Source: Duganella sp. Leaf126 (lineage in GTDB: Bacteria; Pseudomonadota; Gammaproteobacteria; Burkholderiales; Burkholderiaceae_D). Taken from it: 64,000 nt of DNA. How positions within the stretch are numbered: the first letter of the stretch is position 1; the number at the start of each line of letters is the position of its first letter. The translations under genes and the position numbers were made by a program. The stretch lies in contig NZ_LMNW01000012.1 in the NCBI RefSeq assembly GCF_001423125.1, forward strand, positions 62,656-126,655, given 5' to 3'. Positions 1-9,822 of the stretch are shown piece by piece. The notes beneath the pieces are model-generated. The model had not been told where the DNA came from. It did not search any database and worked only from the letters and a program-made list of their open reading frames with translations.

Positions 1-1
1 C

Positions 2-1153
2 GGCATCCGTTCGCTGCTGCTGGTGCTGGCGTCCTGGATCCTGCCGGTGGCGGTGGTCCTGATCGGCGGCTTCCTGTGCACCTTGCCCTTTACCGGCCTC
101 GATGGCCTGTGGAAAACGCGTTCGGCCACCGCGCTGCTGCTGACCACCGTGGCCGTGCTGGTCTTGCTGATCAATTGCGCCTTCCAGAACGGCCAGACCG
201 CCGCCACGCTGGCGATCCGCATTGCCGCGCGCATGGCAGCGATTTTGCTGCTGCCGCTGACCGGCATCGCCATCTATGCGCTGGGCTTGCGGGTGCACGA
301 ATACGGCTGGACCGTCGATCGCATCGTCGCTGCCGCCTGCCTGCTGGTGGCGTCGTGCTACGCGCTCGGCTACCAGTGGGCCGCGCACCGTTACGAAACC
401 TGGCTGGTGGAGATCGCGCCGGTCAATGTCGGCACCGCGTGCGTGGCCCTGGTGGTGCTGCTGGCGCTGTTTACGCCGCTCGCCGATCCGGCGCGTCTTG
501 CGGTCGCCAGCCAGGTTGGGCGCCTCGAGCGGGGGCTGGTGAAGGCCGACAAGTTCGATTACCACTTCCTACGCTTCGAGGGCCAGCGGTATGGCCAGCA
601 AGCGCTGCAGCAGCTGGCGCGCCAGGGAGTGGGACCGCAACCGGCACTGGTCGCCGCCGGGGCGGCGGCAGCGTTGAAGCGGACCAATCGCTGGAGCACC
701 GACAGCGGTCCTGCGACAGCAGCCACCATCGCCGCCAACATCACCGTGGTGCCGGCTGGCGACGCGCTGCCGGCCAGTTTCATCGGTCAGCAATGGAAAA
801 AGGGAAATGACCAGCCGCTGCCCGACTGCCTGAAAGACGCGGCGCAGCGATGCACAGCCTTGCTGCTGGACGCCGACGGCGACGGCCGGCGCGATGTCCT
901 GCTGCAGCCGTACGGTTACGGCGAGAGCTATTTGTACCAGCAGCAGCCGGACGGGCGATGGGTAGCGTCGGCGCGCATCGCCAGCTTCTGTCAGCCGGCA
1001 CTGGAACGACTGCGCGCGGGGCGCTACAAACTGGTGCAGCCGCCGATGAAAGCGATCGATGTCGACGGTATGCTGCTGTTGTTCCAGCCCGTGTTTTCGA
1101 CGGGCGACTGCAGAGCGCTCAAGTCTGCGCCTGCCGCTTCCGAAGGACGATAG
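2..1153 (+). CDS. DUF4153-type membrane protein, C-terminal part
   Basis: The frame is open from base 2 with no stop, so the gene begins before the window and only about 383 residues are seen. The visible N-terminal half is hydrophobic, with about four membrane helices of the Leu/Val/Ala-rich type. A soluble Ala/Arg-rich tail of about 220 residues follows, with an acidic stretch DADGDGRRD near the end that looks like a calcium-binding loop. The helices and the ETWLVEIAPVN segment fit the DUF4153 family of polytopic membrane proteins of unknown function. The family call is from memory of the fold pattern; the function is unknown. Confidence 0.6.
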   Translation, partial: GIRSLLLVLASWILPVAVVLIGGFLCTLPFTGLDGLWKTRSATALLLTTVAVLVLLINCAFQNGQTAATLAIRIAARMAAILLLPLTGIAIYALGLRVHEYGWTVDRIVAAACLLVASCYALGYQWAAHRYETWLVEIAPVNVGTACVALVVLLALFTPLADPARLAVASQVGRLERGLVKADKFDYHFLRFEGQRYGQQALQQLARQGVGPQPALVAAGAAAALKRTNRWSTDSGPATAATIAANITVVPAGDALPASFIGQQWKKGNDQPLPDCLKDAAQRCTALLLDADGDGRRDVLLQPYGYGESYLYQQQPDGRWVASARIASFCQPALERLRAGRYKLVQPPMKAIDVDGMLLLFQPVFSTGDCRALKSAPAASEGR

Positions 1154-1237
1154 CGGTCGCCCGGTCGGGTTGGACGGGTGAAGGGGCTTGGCGTATAGCG
1201 TATACTGTCGGGCCGTTATCCTCACACTCAGGCCACC

Positions 1238-2482
<1,245 letters not shown>

Positions 2483-2672
2483 CGCGCCCACCGCGGGCCG
2501 TGTGCCCACTGCCGCGTGCCGACTGCTGCGTGCCGCCGGCGCGGCCTGCTGCACGCAGCGGGCGCCCGGCTGGTGCTGGCGACCGGCGCGGCGGCCCACG
2601 CCGTGCCAGCCTCCCGACAGGCGTCATTCGCGCGCAGGCGGGAAGCGAGTCCTGCCGCGCGGCGCTGGCTTG

Positions 2673-3023
2673 TCAGCCGCCGATGCGCTTCGGGCTATAC
2701 CCCATCTTCTTCAGGTTCTCGATCACCAGGTCACAATGATCGCCCTGGATCTCGATCACGCCGTCCTTGACCGTCCCGCCCGCGCCGCAGGCGCTGCGCA
2801 GCTGTTTGCCCAGCGCCGCCAGCGCTGCGGCGTCCAGCGCCAGTCTGCGCACCAGCGTCACGGTCTTGCCGCCGCGTCCTTTCGATTCGCGCGCCACGCG
2901 CACATTGCCGTCGCCTTGCGGCCGTGCCCTGGCGGCGGCCTTACAGGCGCAGGCGCTCAAAGGCTGGCTGCAGTCCGGGCACAGGCGGCCGGTTTCGGTG
3001 GAGTAGACCAGCCGGCTGCTCAT
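2673..3023 (-). CDS. yciH: SUI1/eIF1-like translation factor YciH
   Basis: A 116-residue protein. The N-terminus has a small Cys cluster (CPDC and CACK) that could hold zinc. The C-terminal 70 residues are an SUI1 domain, with GRGGKTVTLVRRL, the glycine-rich LRSACGAGGTVKDG and the terminal helix ending in GYSPKRIGG. Bacterial YciH is thought to act at the start of translation like eIF1, influencing start-codon choice. The gene overlaps the nucleoside hydrolase by four bases (ATGA, 3020-3023): the yciH start is embedded in front of the hydrolase stop, so the two are probably translationally coupled. Confidence 0.88.
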   Translation of the reverse strand: MSSRLVYSTETGRLCPDCSQPLSACACKAAARARPQGDGNVRVARESKGRGGKTVTLVRRLALDAAALAALGKQLRSACGAGGTVKDGVIEIQGDHCDLVIENLKKMGYSPKRIGG

Positions 3024-4006
3024 GGCTGCTCCGCCAGCAGGCGGCCCATGAAAAGGCCGTAGAAGCGCGGCTGGTTCGACGTCAGGCAGACGGCGGCATT
3101 CGGCTTGCCGGCCGCCTCGCGCGTGTAGCCGTCATCGGTCACCACGATGCGTAATGGCGTGGTCGGACACACGGCGGGATCGAGCAGCCACGCCACCGGC
3201 ACCACGTCAAACAGCGACGGCATATTGCTGGACCATGGTTGGTAGGCGTTGATCCACTGGTGATACAGCAGCGCCAGCGCGTCGGTCACCGGCGCGCCAT
3301 GGCCGAGCAGGGCGTTGCGTTCGACTTCGTCGAGGCGGATCTGGGTCGAATCGACCGGCATCATCACGATCGGCACGCCGGACGCGAACAGCCGCTGCGC
3401 ACCGTTGACGTCGGAGGCGATGTTGTATTCCTTGTCGGCAGGGCGCGCCGGCACATACTGCGACTTGCGATAGCCGCTGCGCACCGAGCCGCCCATCATG
3501 ACCACCTGTTTCAGCTGGCCGAAGGTGGCCGGGTCGCGTGCGATGGCCGCGCCGACGTTGGTCAGCGGTCCCAGCGCCAGCAAGGTGATCTTGCCCGGCT
3601 GGCGCCTGACCTGGTCGAGCAGGAAGTCGACTGCCGGGATGTTCGGCACCGGCTTGCCGCGCTGTGCGTAGCGCGCCTGCGTAAATGGTTGCGGATTGCC
3701 GGTGGTGGCGATGCCGGTGGCGACCGGAATGCCGCTGTGGCCCGTCTCGCGCAGCATGCGCTCGACCAGGCGGGCGCGCAGCGCCGTATCGCCCCAGGCA
3801 GTGGTGATGCCGACGATCTCGATCTCCGGGCTTTGCAGCAGCAGCGCCAGCGCGAACGCGTCATCGATATCGTCGCCGATGTCCATGTCGACGATCACCG
3901 GCTGGCGGGCGGGGGCGGCTGCGTGCGCCGGCGACGCCAGCACGGCGGCACTGAACGCCAGCGCGGACAAGGCCGCGCGCAGCGGATGGAAAGGAGGGTA
4001 GGCCAT
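3020..4006 (-). CDS. exported nucleoside hydrolase (IUNH family)
   Basis: About 328 residues. The N-terminus is a signal peptide (Arg, then an Ala/Leu/Phe core, ending in ASPAHAAA), so the enzyme is probably periplasmic. Directly after it comes the family's metal-binding signature VDMDIGDDIDDA (DxDxGxDDxxA), which holds the calcium ion. Downstream, LLALGPLTN and VMMGGSV are typical of the inosine-uridine preferring nucleoside N-ribohydrolases. These hydrolyse the N-glycosidic bond to give ribose and a free base, so a salvage role for external nucleosides is likely. An ATG two codons further upstream (4012) is also possible. Confidence 0.85.
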   Translation of the reverse strand: MAYPPFHPLRAALSALAFSAAVLASPAHAAAPARQPVIVDMDIGDDIDDAFALALLLQSPEIEIVGITTAWGDTALRARLVERMLRETGHSGIPVATGIATTGNPQPFTQARYAQRGKPVPNIPAVDFLLDQVRRQPGKITLLALGPLTNVGAAIARDPATFGQLKQVVMMGGSVRSGYRKSQYVPARPADKEYNIASDVNGAQRLFASGVPIVMMPVDSTQIRLDEVERNALLGHGAPVTDALALLYHQWINAYQPWSSNMPSLFDVVPVAWLLDPAVCPTTPLRIVVTDDGYTREAAGKPNAAVCLTSNQPRFYGLFMGRLLAEQP

Positions 4007-4076
4007 GAACATCCCGACACGACAAAAGCCGGATTTTAGCAGAGGACCGGGGCCAGCCTGGAGCGAGAGCGGCAGT

Positions 4077-4754
4077 TCAGGTTTTCGGTTGCCCGGCCGC
4101 GAGGTCGATCCGGCGCTGCAGCCGCTGCGCTTCCTGCGTATCGCCAGCCTGCTGCGCGCGCATGACCTGCACGCCGAGCCAGGCCATCAGCGGCCGGCGC
4201 CAGCCCTGGTTCGAGGCCGTATCGACGGCGTCGCGCAAGGTCTGCGGCGTGGCTTTGCCGGCACGCATCAGCACACCGGAGGCGACCAGCCTGGCAAGCG
4301 GATCGGCGATCGCCTGCACGGCGGTCGCTGCTGCGCCATCGTTGCCGGCGCTCGCTGCGCTGGCGGCAGCGCGATGCTGTTCGGGCAGCAGTGCGGCGTC
4401 GGCCGCGGTGGCGCGGCCGGCCAGGTAGGCGGCGTAGGCGCGGTCGGCGGGACTGGCGTCCTGCGCCAGCTGGTCGAAGCCGGTGCACGGCTCGAACACC
4501 AGCGCGGCGACCCGCGTGGCGCAGCGCGTCAGTTCGGCGCGCAGCACCATGCTGGCCTGACCGGTGCTGGCCAGCGCCTCGCGGGCGCGCCGGAAGTCGG
4601 CGTCCTCGACCCGGCTGTTGCCGGTCAGGTAAGCGCTGGTAAAACGCTCGGTCGCGCTGTGCGCCGTCATCTTCCAGTCCGGTGCGGGCGGGGTATTGCC
4701 GCAGCCAGCCAAGCCGACGGCGGCGGCCAGCAGGAAGAAATGCTTCGCTATCAT
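4077..4754 (-). CDS. lipoprotein of the MCE transport cluster
   Basis: A 225-residue protein beginning with a lipoprotein signal: MIAKHFFLLAAAVG then lipobox LAGC, with Cys at residue 18. The rest is Ala-rich and helical, with no motif I recognise. An in-frame start 36 bases upstream would put extra residues before the signal peptide and is rejected. The start overlaps the MCE gene stop by four bases (4751-4754, ATGA), so the two are coupled. Position suggests the auxiliary lipoprotein of a lipid transporter, but the usual PqiC/auxiliary-lipoprotein motifs are not evident. Its role is inferred from context only. Confidence 0.75.
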   Translation of the reverse strand: MIAKHFFLLAAAVGLAGCGNTPPAPDWKMTAHSATERFTSAYLTGNSRVEDADFRRAREALASTGQASMVLRAELTRCATRVAALVFEPCTGFDQLAQDASPADRAYAAYLAGRATAADAALLPEQHRAAASAASAGNDGAAATAVQAIADPLARLVASGVLMRAGKATPQTLRDAVDTASNQGWRRPLMAWLGVQVMRAQQAGDTQEAQRLQRRIDLAAGQPKT

Positions 4755-5761
4755 GGCAGTTTGATCTCCGGGTCGCGCTTGAACGGCCATTTGCGGTTGA
4801 TTTCGTTGACCAGCTGCTCCACGCGGCGCAAGCTGCTTTCCACCTCGTTGCGCAGTGTGCCCAGGTCGGCCGTGGCTTCCTTGGCGTTGGCGCCGACGGC
4901 CTGCGCTTCCACCAGCACCGCGTCCATTTTCTTGAGGCTGTTGCGGGCATCGGCCAGCAGGCCGTTGAGCTGGACGATGGTCGCCTGGGCGTCGGTCATC
5001 ACGCCCTGCGGCCCGAACACCTGGCGGTCGGCATTGCCGACCAGGCTGTCGGCCTTGGCGGCCAGTGCGTTCACCGTGATCAGCAGCTTGTTGGCGCGCT
5101 CGGTCAGTTGCTGTGCATTTTTGTCGTCACCGGCAATCAGGCCCATGGCGCCCGATGGTCCATTGAGCTTGCCGGTCACACCCTGGACATTGGCCAGGCT
5201 GGCGGCCAGCGCCGAATTCTCGGCCGTCAGGGTATTGAGGTTTTGCAGCAGATCGCGCGCGGACGCCAGCAGGCGCGGGATTTCCGCGCCGGCGTCGCCG
5301 ACCAGCAGGGTGCGCGCGGCGCCGTCGGGCAGCGGCGGGTCGGTGGGAATGCCGCTAAAGGCGCGCAGCTTGGCGCCGCCCACCAGGCCGCGTTCGAGCG
5401 TGAAGATGCTCGAGGTGCGCAGCCAGTGGGCGTCGTCGCGCGGCACATCGACCAGCACCCGGGCCTTGCCCTCCTTGCTCAATTCGATGCGGCGCACGCG
5501 CCCGATCGGGAAGCCGGCAAACGTCACATCCATGCCGACCACCACGCCGTCGGAATCGTCGGCTTCGAGCACCAGGCGCTGCGTTGATTCGAACGCGCCG
5601 CGGGCATACATCAGGTACACGGCGGCGCCGGCAACCAGCAGCACCAGCATCGCCAGCAGCACGGCAGCCTTGAATTCGGCATTACGCACCGGCACCGGCG
5701 TTTCCGGTAGCGGTTCCTGCATCGCCTGGTTCGGCGATTCCTGGTGGGTGGGTTCTGTCAT
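4751..5761 (-). CDS. MlaD/MCE-domain lipid transport protein
   Basis: A 336-residue protein with one N-terminal membrane helix at about residues 30-50 (AVLLAMLVLLVAGAAVYLMY). An MCE domain follows at about 57-140, including GVVVGMDVTFAGFPIGRVRRIEL, the classic start of this beta-barrel fold. The remaining 190 residues are helical and coiled-coil-like (SARDLLQNLNTLTAENSALAA, ARNSLKKMDAVLVEAQ). MCE proteins form hexameric rings that shuttle lipids across the periplasm, and this one would sit anchored in the inner membrane beside the permease encoded 33 bases upstream. It is longer than E. coli MlaD (183 residues) and closer to the single-MCE proteins with a long helical needle. Confidence 0.85.
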   Translation of the reverse strand: MTEPTHQESPNQAMQEPLPETPVPVRNAEFKAAVLLAMLVLLVAGAAVYLMYARGAFESTQRLVLEADDSDGVVVGMDVTFAGFPIGRVRRIELSKEGKARVLVDVPRDDAHWLRTSSIFTLERGLVGGAKLRAFSGIPTDPPLPDGAARTLLVGDAGAEIPRLLASARDLLQNLNTLTAENSALAASLANVQGVTGKLNGPSGAMGLIAGDDKNAQQLTERANKLLITVNALAAKADSLVGNADRQVFGPQGVMTDAQATIVQLNGLLADARNSLKKMDAVLVEAQAVGANAKEATADLGTLRNEVESSLRRVEQLVNEINRKWPFKRDPEIKLP

Positions 5762-5794
5762 CGTTAAACCTGGTCGTCCTGAATTGATCTGTTT

Positions 5795-6583
5795 CTAGTA
5801 GTAGTTACCCATCAGCGATGCGATCTCGATCAGCAGGATCGCCGCAAACAGCCGCACCATGTCCGACAGGCCGTGCGTCACCTTGGCCCGGTAGCTGGCG
5901 CGGTAATAAAACGACGAAGCCATCGGGATCAGGCCCACTGCAAAGCTGAAGAAGATGATCTTGAGCGCCAGGATCATCGTCACCGCCGGGTTGAACACTT
6001 GGCCCACCACGCGCGTGTAGCCGGGCAGGGCGTACGGCGTGAAGCCGTACAGGGTCAGGTAGGCCAGCACCAGCGTGAGCACGCACGAGACGGCCGCCAG
6101 CATCCAGACGGCGAAGATGCCGGCCGCCACACGCGGGAAAAACACGCTGCGCATCTCGGCCACGGTGGCGACGGCGGCGCGCTGACGGTGCTGCGAAAAT
6201 TCGAGGCCGGCCGGCAGCGTGGTGCGCAAGGCCACGAAGGCAGCGGCGGTCAGCGGGATCAGTTCCAGCGTCAGCACGCGCACCACCAGGTCGAGCGCGT
6301 AGCGCGTCAAGCCGTAGCTTTGCGAGGTGACCAGCACGATGCGGATCAGCACCAGGCTGACCAGCGCCGACAGCACGCCGAACCAGGCCAGGTTCGGCGC
6401 GGTGTCGCGCACAAGGTGCTGCGCCAGCAGGCGGCGGTTGTCCTTGCGGTAGGTGGCCGGCAGCACGGCGATGGTCAGCATCAGCACCGAAAAATTCAGC
6501 AGCCGCCACCAGCTCAACAGCCACGACACTGCGCTCCGGTGCAGCCGGTGCGCGATGCCAGAATGTGATGGAAGAGCGTTCAT
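5795..6583 (-). CDS. MlaE-type ABC transporter permease
   Basis: A 262-residue polytopic protein with about five or six membrane helices. The core ELIPLTAAAFVALRTTLPAG matches the MlaE family signature, where the permease contacts the MCE ring and its ATPase. It heads a three-gene unit with the MCE protein and the lipoprotein, and is divergent from the M16 peptidase (116 bases apart). The partner ATPase (MlaF-like) is not in this cluster: only 33 bases separate permease and MCE genes, where the ATPase gene often lies in related clusters. It must be supplied from elsewhere or shared with another Mla system. Confidence 0.8.
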   Translation of the reverse strand: MNALPSHSGIAHRLHRSAVSWLLSWWRLLNFSVLMLTIAVLPATYRKDNRRLLAQHLVRDTAPNLAWFGVLSALVSLVLIRIVLVTSQSYGLTRYALDLVVRVLTLELIPLTAAAFVALRTTLPAGLEFSQHRQRAAVATVAEMRSVFFPRVAAGIFAVWMLAAVSCVLTLVLAYLTLYGFTPYALPGYTRVVGQVFNPAVTMILALKIIFFSFAVGLIPMASSFYYRASYRAKVTHGLSDMVRLFAAILLIEIASLMGNYY

Positions 6584-6698
6584 CTTGGCATCTTAGCATT
6601 CACGCTGCGCGGCAGGGCGTACGGATGGGCGACGATTCCTGCCGGGGACGGCCAATTCGGTGTAAGGTAGCTGGTTATCATAATCCAGTGCACCCCGA

Positions 6699-9539
6699 AT
6701 GAAGATCAGAACCATCCTGGCCGCCGTGCTGCTGTCGTGCGGCGCCATCGCGACGGCGCAAGTCGTTGTCCCCGCCAAGCCCGCTGCCAGCGCATCGGTA
6801 CCACTATCGAGCCACCTGCCCATCAGCCCCCTGGTCACGACCGGCAAGCTGGCCAATGGTCTGACCTATTACATCCATAAGAATCCACGCCCCGAAAACA
6901 AGCTCGAACTGCGGCTGGTGGTCAAGGCCGGGTCCATCCTCGAGGATGACGACCAGCAGGGCCTGGCCCACTTCACCGAGCACATGGCCTTCAACGGCTC
7001 CACCCATTTCAAGCGCAACGAGCTGGTATCTTATCTGCAGTCGATCGGCGTGAAATTCGGTGCCGACCTCAATGCCTACACCACGTTCGACGAGACCGTG
7101 TATATCCTGCCCATCCCGACCGACAACCCGGCCGTGGTGGAGCAGGGCTTCCAGGTGCTGGAAGACTGGGCCCACGGCCTGTCGATGAACGATGCCGATA
7201 TCGACAGCGAGCGCGGCATCGTGCTCGAGGAACTGCGCATCGGTAAAGGCGTCGATGACCGCATCAACAAGGTGCTGCTGCCCAAGATCCTCAACGGCTC
7301 GCGCTACGCCGAGCGGCTGCCGATCGGCAAAGAGCAGATCATCCGCCACTTCCAGTACGACGCCATCCGGCGCTTTTACCGCGACTGGTACCGCCCCGAC
7401 CTGATGGCGGTGGTGGCCGTGGGCGACATCGACCCGGACAAGGCGCAACAGCTGATCGAGCGCCATTTCGGCCGGCTGAACAATCCGGCCAACCCGCGCC
7501 CGCGCGTCTATGCGACGATTCCCGAGCGCCAGGCATCGGAGGGCGTCGTGGTCACCGACAAGGAGATGAGCACCAATAACGTCTTCATCCGCTATCCGAT
7601 CCAGCCCTGGCCGGCCGAGAACACGCTGGGCGACTACCGCCAGAAGCTGATCGAGAGTCTCGGTGCCTTTATCCTGAGCCAGCGCATGTATGAATTGACG
7701 CAGCAGGCCAACCCGCCATTCCTGCAGGGTGGCAGCGGCATGAGCAAGATCGTGCGCGGCTATCGCTCGTTCGGCGCCGGCGCGGTGCTCGGCAAGGGCG
7801 GCGTCGAGCCGGCCATCAAGGCGCTGGTGGCCGAAGACGAGCGCGCGCGCCAGTTCGGCTTCACGGTGTCGGAGCTGGAACGCGCCAAGAAAGGCATGCT
7901 GCGCAACTACGAGAACATGTACCAGGAGCGCGACAAGTCCGATTCGGCAGGTTTCGCGGCCGAATACATCCGCAATTTCCTCGAGGGCGAGTCGATTCCC
8001 GGCGTGGTGGCCGAGTACCAGTACGCGCAGCAGCTGATCCCCGGTATTTCGCTCGACGAGGTCAATGCGGCCATGCGCACGGCGATTCCCGACAACCAGA
8101 GCAAGCTGGTGGTCTACACCGGCATCGACAAACCGGGCGTGCAGCCGCCCAAGCCCGACGAGCTGCTGGCACTGGCCACCGCCGCCGAGAAGATCAGCGT
8201 CAAGGCCAATGCGGACAAGGCTTATGCCAGCCAGCTGATGCCGTCCAGGCCGGCGCCCGGCAGCATCGTCCAGCAGACCCGCAACGACAAACTCGGTACC
8301 ACCGAACTGGTACTGAGCAACGGCGTGCGCGTGGTGCTGCGTCCGACCGACTTCAACAACGACGAAGTGCTGATGGCCGGCGTGCGCTATGGCGGCTGGT
8401 CCCTGTTCGACGACCGCGACACCTTTGCCGGACACTATGCCAGCAGCATCGTCAACCAGATGGGCGTGCTCGATTACTCGCCCAACGACCTGGCCAAGAT
8501 CTTGGCCGGCAAGAGCGTCAGCGCCAACGCGCGCGTGAGCGCGCTCAATGAAGCGGTGCGCGGCGAATCGGGACGCGACGATATCGAAGCGATGCTGCAG
8601 CTGGCGTACCTGCAAATGACGCAGCCGCGCAAGGATCCGGTCCTCTACAAGGCGGTCGTCGACCGCCAGCGCGAACTGGCGCAGAACAACCTGGTGCGGC
8701 CGGAATCGGTGTTCTACGACACCGTCAACCGCACGCTGTACAACGACAACCCGCGCGTGCCGCACCTGGCCAGACCGGCCGATTTCGACCAGCTCTCGCT
8801 CGACCGGGTCTTCGACCTGTACACCAGCCGCATGGCAAGCGCGCGCGATTTCACCTTCTTCATCGTCGGCAGTTTCGACATCGAGAACATCAAGCCGCTG
8901 CTGACCACCTACCTGGCCAGCCTGCCCACCGCGCCGACCGCCACCGCCTTCCGCGACGAGGGCATCCGCCCGGTGCGCGGGGTGATCAAGAAGGAGGTGC
9001 ACGCGGGCACCGAGCAAAAGAGCGTGATCTCGTTGTCGTTTACCGGCGCGGCGCCGTACAGCCGCGACGACGCGCTGCGCATGCGCGTGCTGACCGAAGT
9101 CCTCAACATCAAGCTGATCGAGGTGCTGCGCGAGAAGATGGGGGCGATCTACAGCGCCGACCTGAGCGGCTCGCTCAACCGCGTGCCGTATCCGAACTAC
9201 GCCATCAACGCCAATCTGCCGTGCGCGCCGGAGAACGTGGACAAGGTGCTGGCGGCCACCTTTGCCGAGATCGACCGCATCAGGCAGCAGGGCGCGCAGC
9301 CGGCCGACCTGGACAAGGTCAAGGCAGCGATGCTGCGCGCCTACCGCAAGGGCATGCGCGAAAACGGCTTCTGGATGGGATCCCTGCAGAACGCCTTCGT
9401 CAACGGCACCAGCCCGGAAGAGATGCTGACCTTCGAGCAGCGCCTGGCCGCCGTCACGCCGGGCGACGTAGCGCAGGCGGCGCAGCGCTACTTCGACCTG
9501 TCCAATTACGTGCAGGTGGTGCTGTATCCGGCAAAGTAG
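6699..9539 (+). CDS. M16 family zinc metallopeptidase (insulinase/PqqL-like)
   Basis: A 946-residue protein with an N-terminal signal peptide (MKIRTILAAVLLSCGAIATAQ). The inverted zinc motif HxxEH is at residues 91-95 (HFTEH), and the third ligand Glu falls in the downstream ERGIVLEELR helix. The length fits two fused M16 halves forming a closed chamber; the second half starts near residue 540 (LSNGVRVVLRPTDFNND) and lacks the zinc motif, as usual. These periplasmic enzymes degrade short peptides. ATG 6699 has good signal-peptide context and is preferred. Confidence 0.88.
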   Translation: MKIRTILAAVLLSCGAIATAQVVVPAKPAASASVPLSSHLPISPLVTTGKLANGLTYYIHKNPRPENKLELRLVVKAGSILEDDDQQGLAHFTEHMAFNGSTHFKRNELVSYLQSIGVKFGADLNAYTTFDETVYILPIPTDNPAVVEQGFQVLEDWAHGLSMNDADIDSERGIVLEELRIGKGVDDRINKVLLPKILNGSRYAERLPIGKEQIIRHFQYDAIRRFYRDWYRPDLMAVVAVGDIDPDKAQQLIERHFGRLNNPANPRPRVYATIPERQASEGVVVTDKEMSTNNVFIRYPIQPWPAENTLGDYRQKLIESLGAFILSQRMYELTQQANPPFLQGGSGMSKIVRGYRSFGAGAVLGKGGVEPAIKALVAEDERARQFGFTVSELERAKKGMLRNYENMYQERDKSDSAGFAAEYIRNFLEGESIPGVVAEYQYAQQLIPGISLDEVNAAMRTAIPDNQSKLVVYTGIDKPGVQPPKPDELLALATAAEKISVKANADKAYASQLMPSRPAPGSIVQQTRNDKLGTTELVLSNGVRVVLRPTDFNNDEVLMAGVRYGGWSLFDDRDTFAGHYASSIVNQMGVLDYSPNDLAKILAGKSVSANARVSALNEAVRGESGRDDIEAMLQLAYLQMTQPRKDPVLYKAVVDRQRELAQNNLVRPESVFYDTVNRTLYNDNPRVPHLARPADFDQLSLDRVFDLYTSRMASARDFTFFIVGSFDIENIKPLLTTYLASLPTAPTATAFRDEGIRPVRGVIKKEVHAGTEQKSVISLSFTGAAPYSRDDALRMRVLTEVLNIKLIEVLREKMGAIYSADLSGSLNRVPYPNYAINANLPCAPENVDKVLAATFAEIDRIRQQGAQPADLDKVKAAMLRAYRKGMRENGFWMGSLQNAFVNGTSPEEMLTFEQRLAAVTPGDVAQAAQRYFDLSNYVQVVLYPAK

Positions 9540-9606
9540 GCAAGCACCGGGCGGGGCGCCTGTTACACTGGCGCCTCGTGTTCATCCCAAGCAGCAGAGG
9601 CTCATC

Positions 9607-9807
9607 ATGGCAAAGAAAAAAGAAGAACTGGACGAGGAAACCCTGGCGCTGATCCACTGGTGCATCGAGGTCGAAGGCTTCCTGGTCGCCGGCGGCGCCA
9701 CCCAGGACCAGGCGCAGGAACATATCGAGGAACAGATCGAATGGTTCACCGACCAGTTCTATGACGGCCTCACGCCCGAGGAAGCCGCCAAGGAGGCCCT
9801 TGCCTGA
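9607..9807 (+). CDS. small acidic hypothetical protein
   Basis: A 66-residue acidic protein (about a quarter Asp/Glu) with a single lysine patch at the start (MAKKKEELDEE). It has a predicted helical body around EGFLVAGGATQDQAQEHIEEQIEWF and a helix-like C-terminus TPEEAAKEALA. An AG-rich ribosome-binding site (AGCAGAGG) lies just upstream and base 9607 is a clear ATG. I do not recognise the family. It stands alone, 67 bases after the peptidase gene and converging on the TonB receptor. Confidence 0.65.
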   Translation: MAKKKEELDEETLALIHWCIEVEGFLVAGGATQDQAQEHIEEQIEWFTDQFYDGLTPEEAAKEALA

Positions 9808-9822
9808 GCATCGGCAGCCCGC

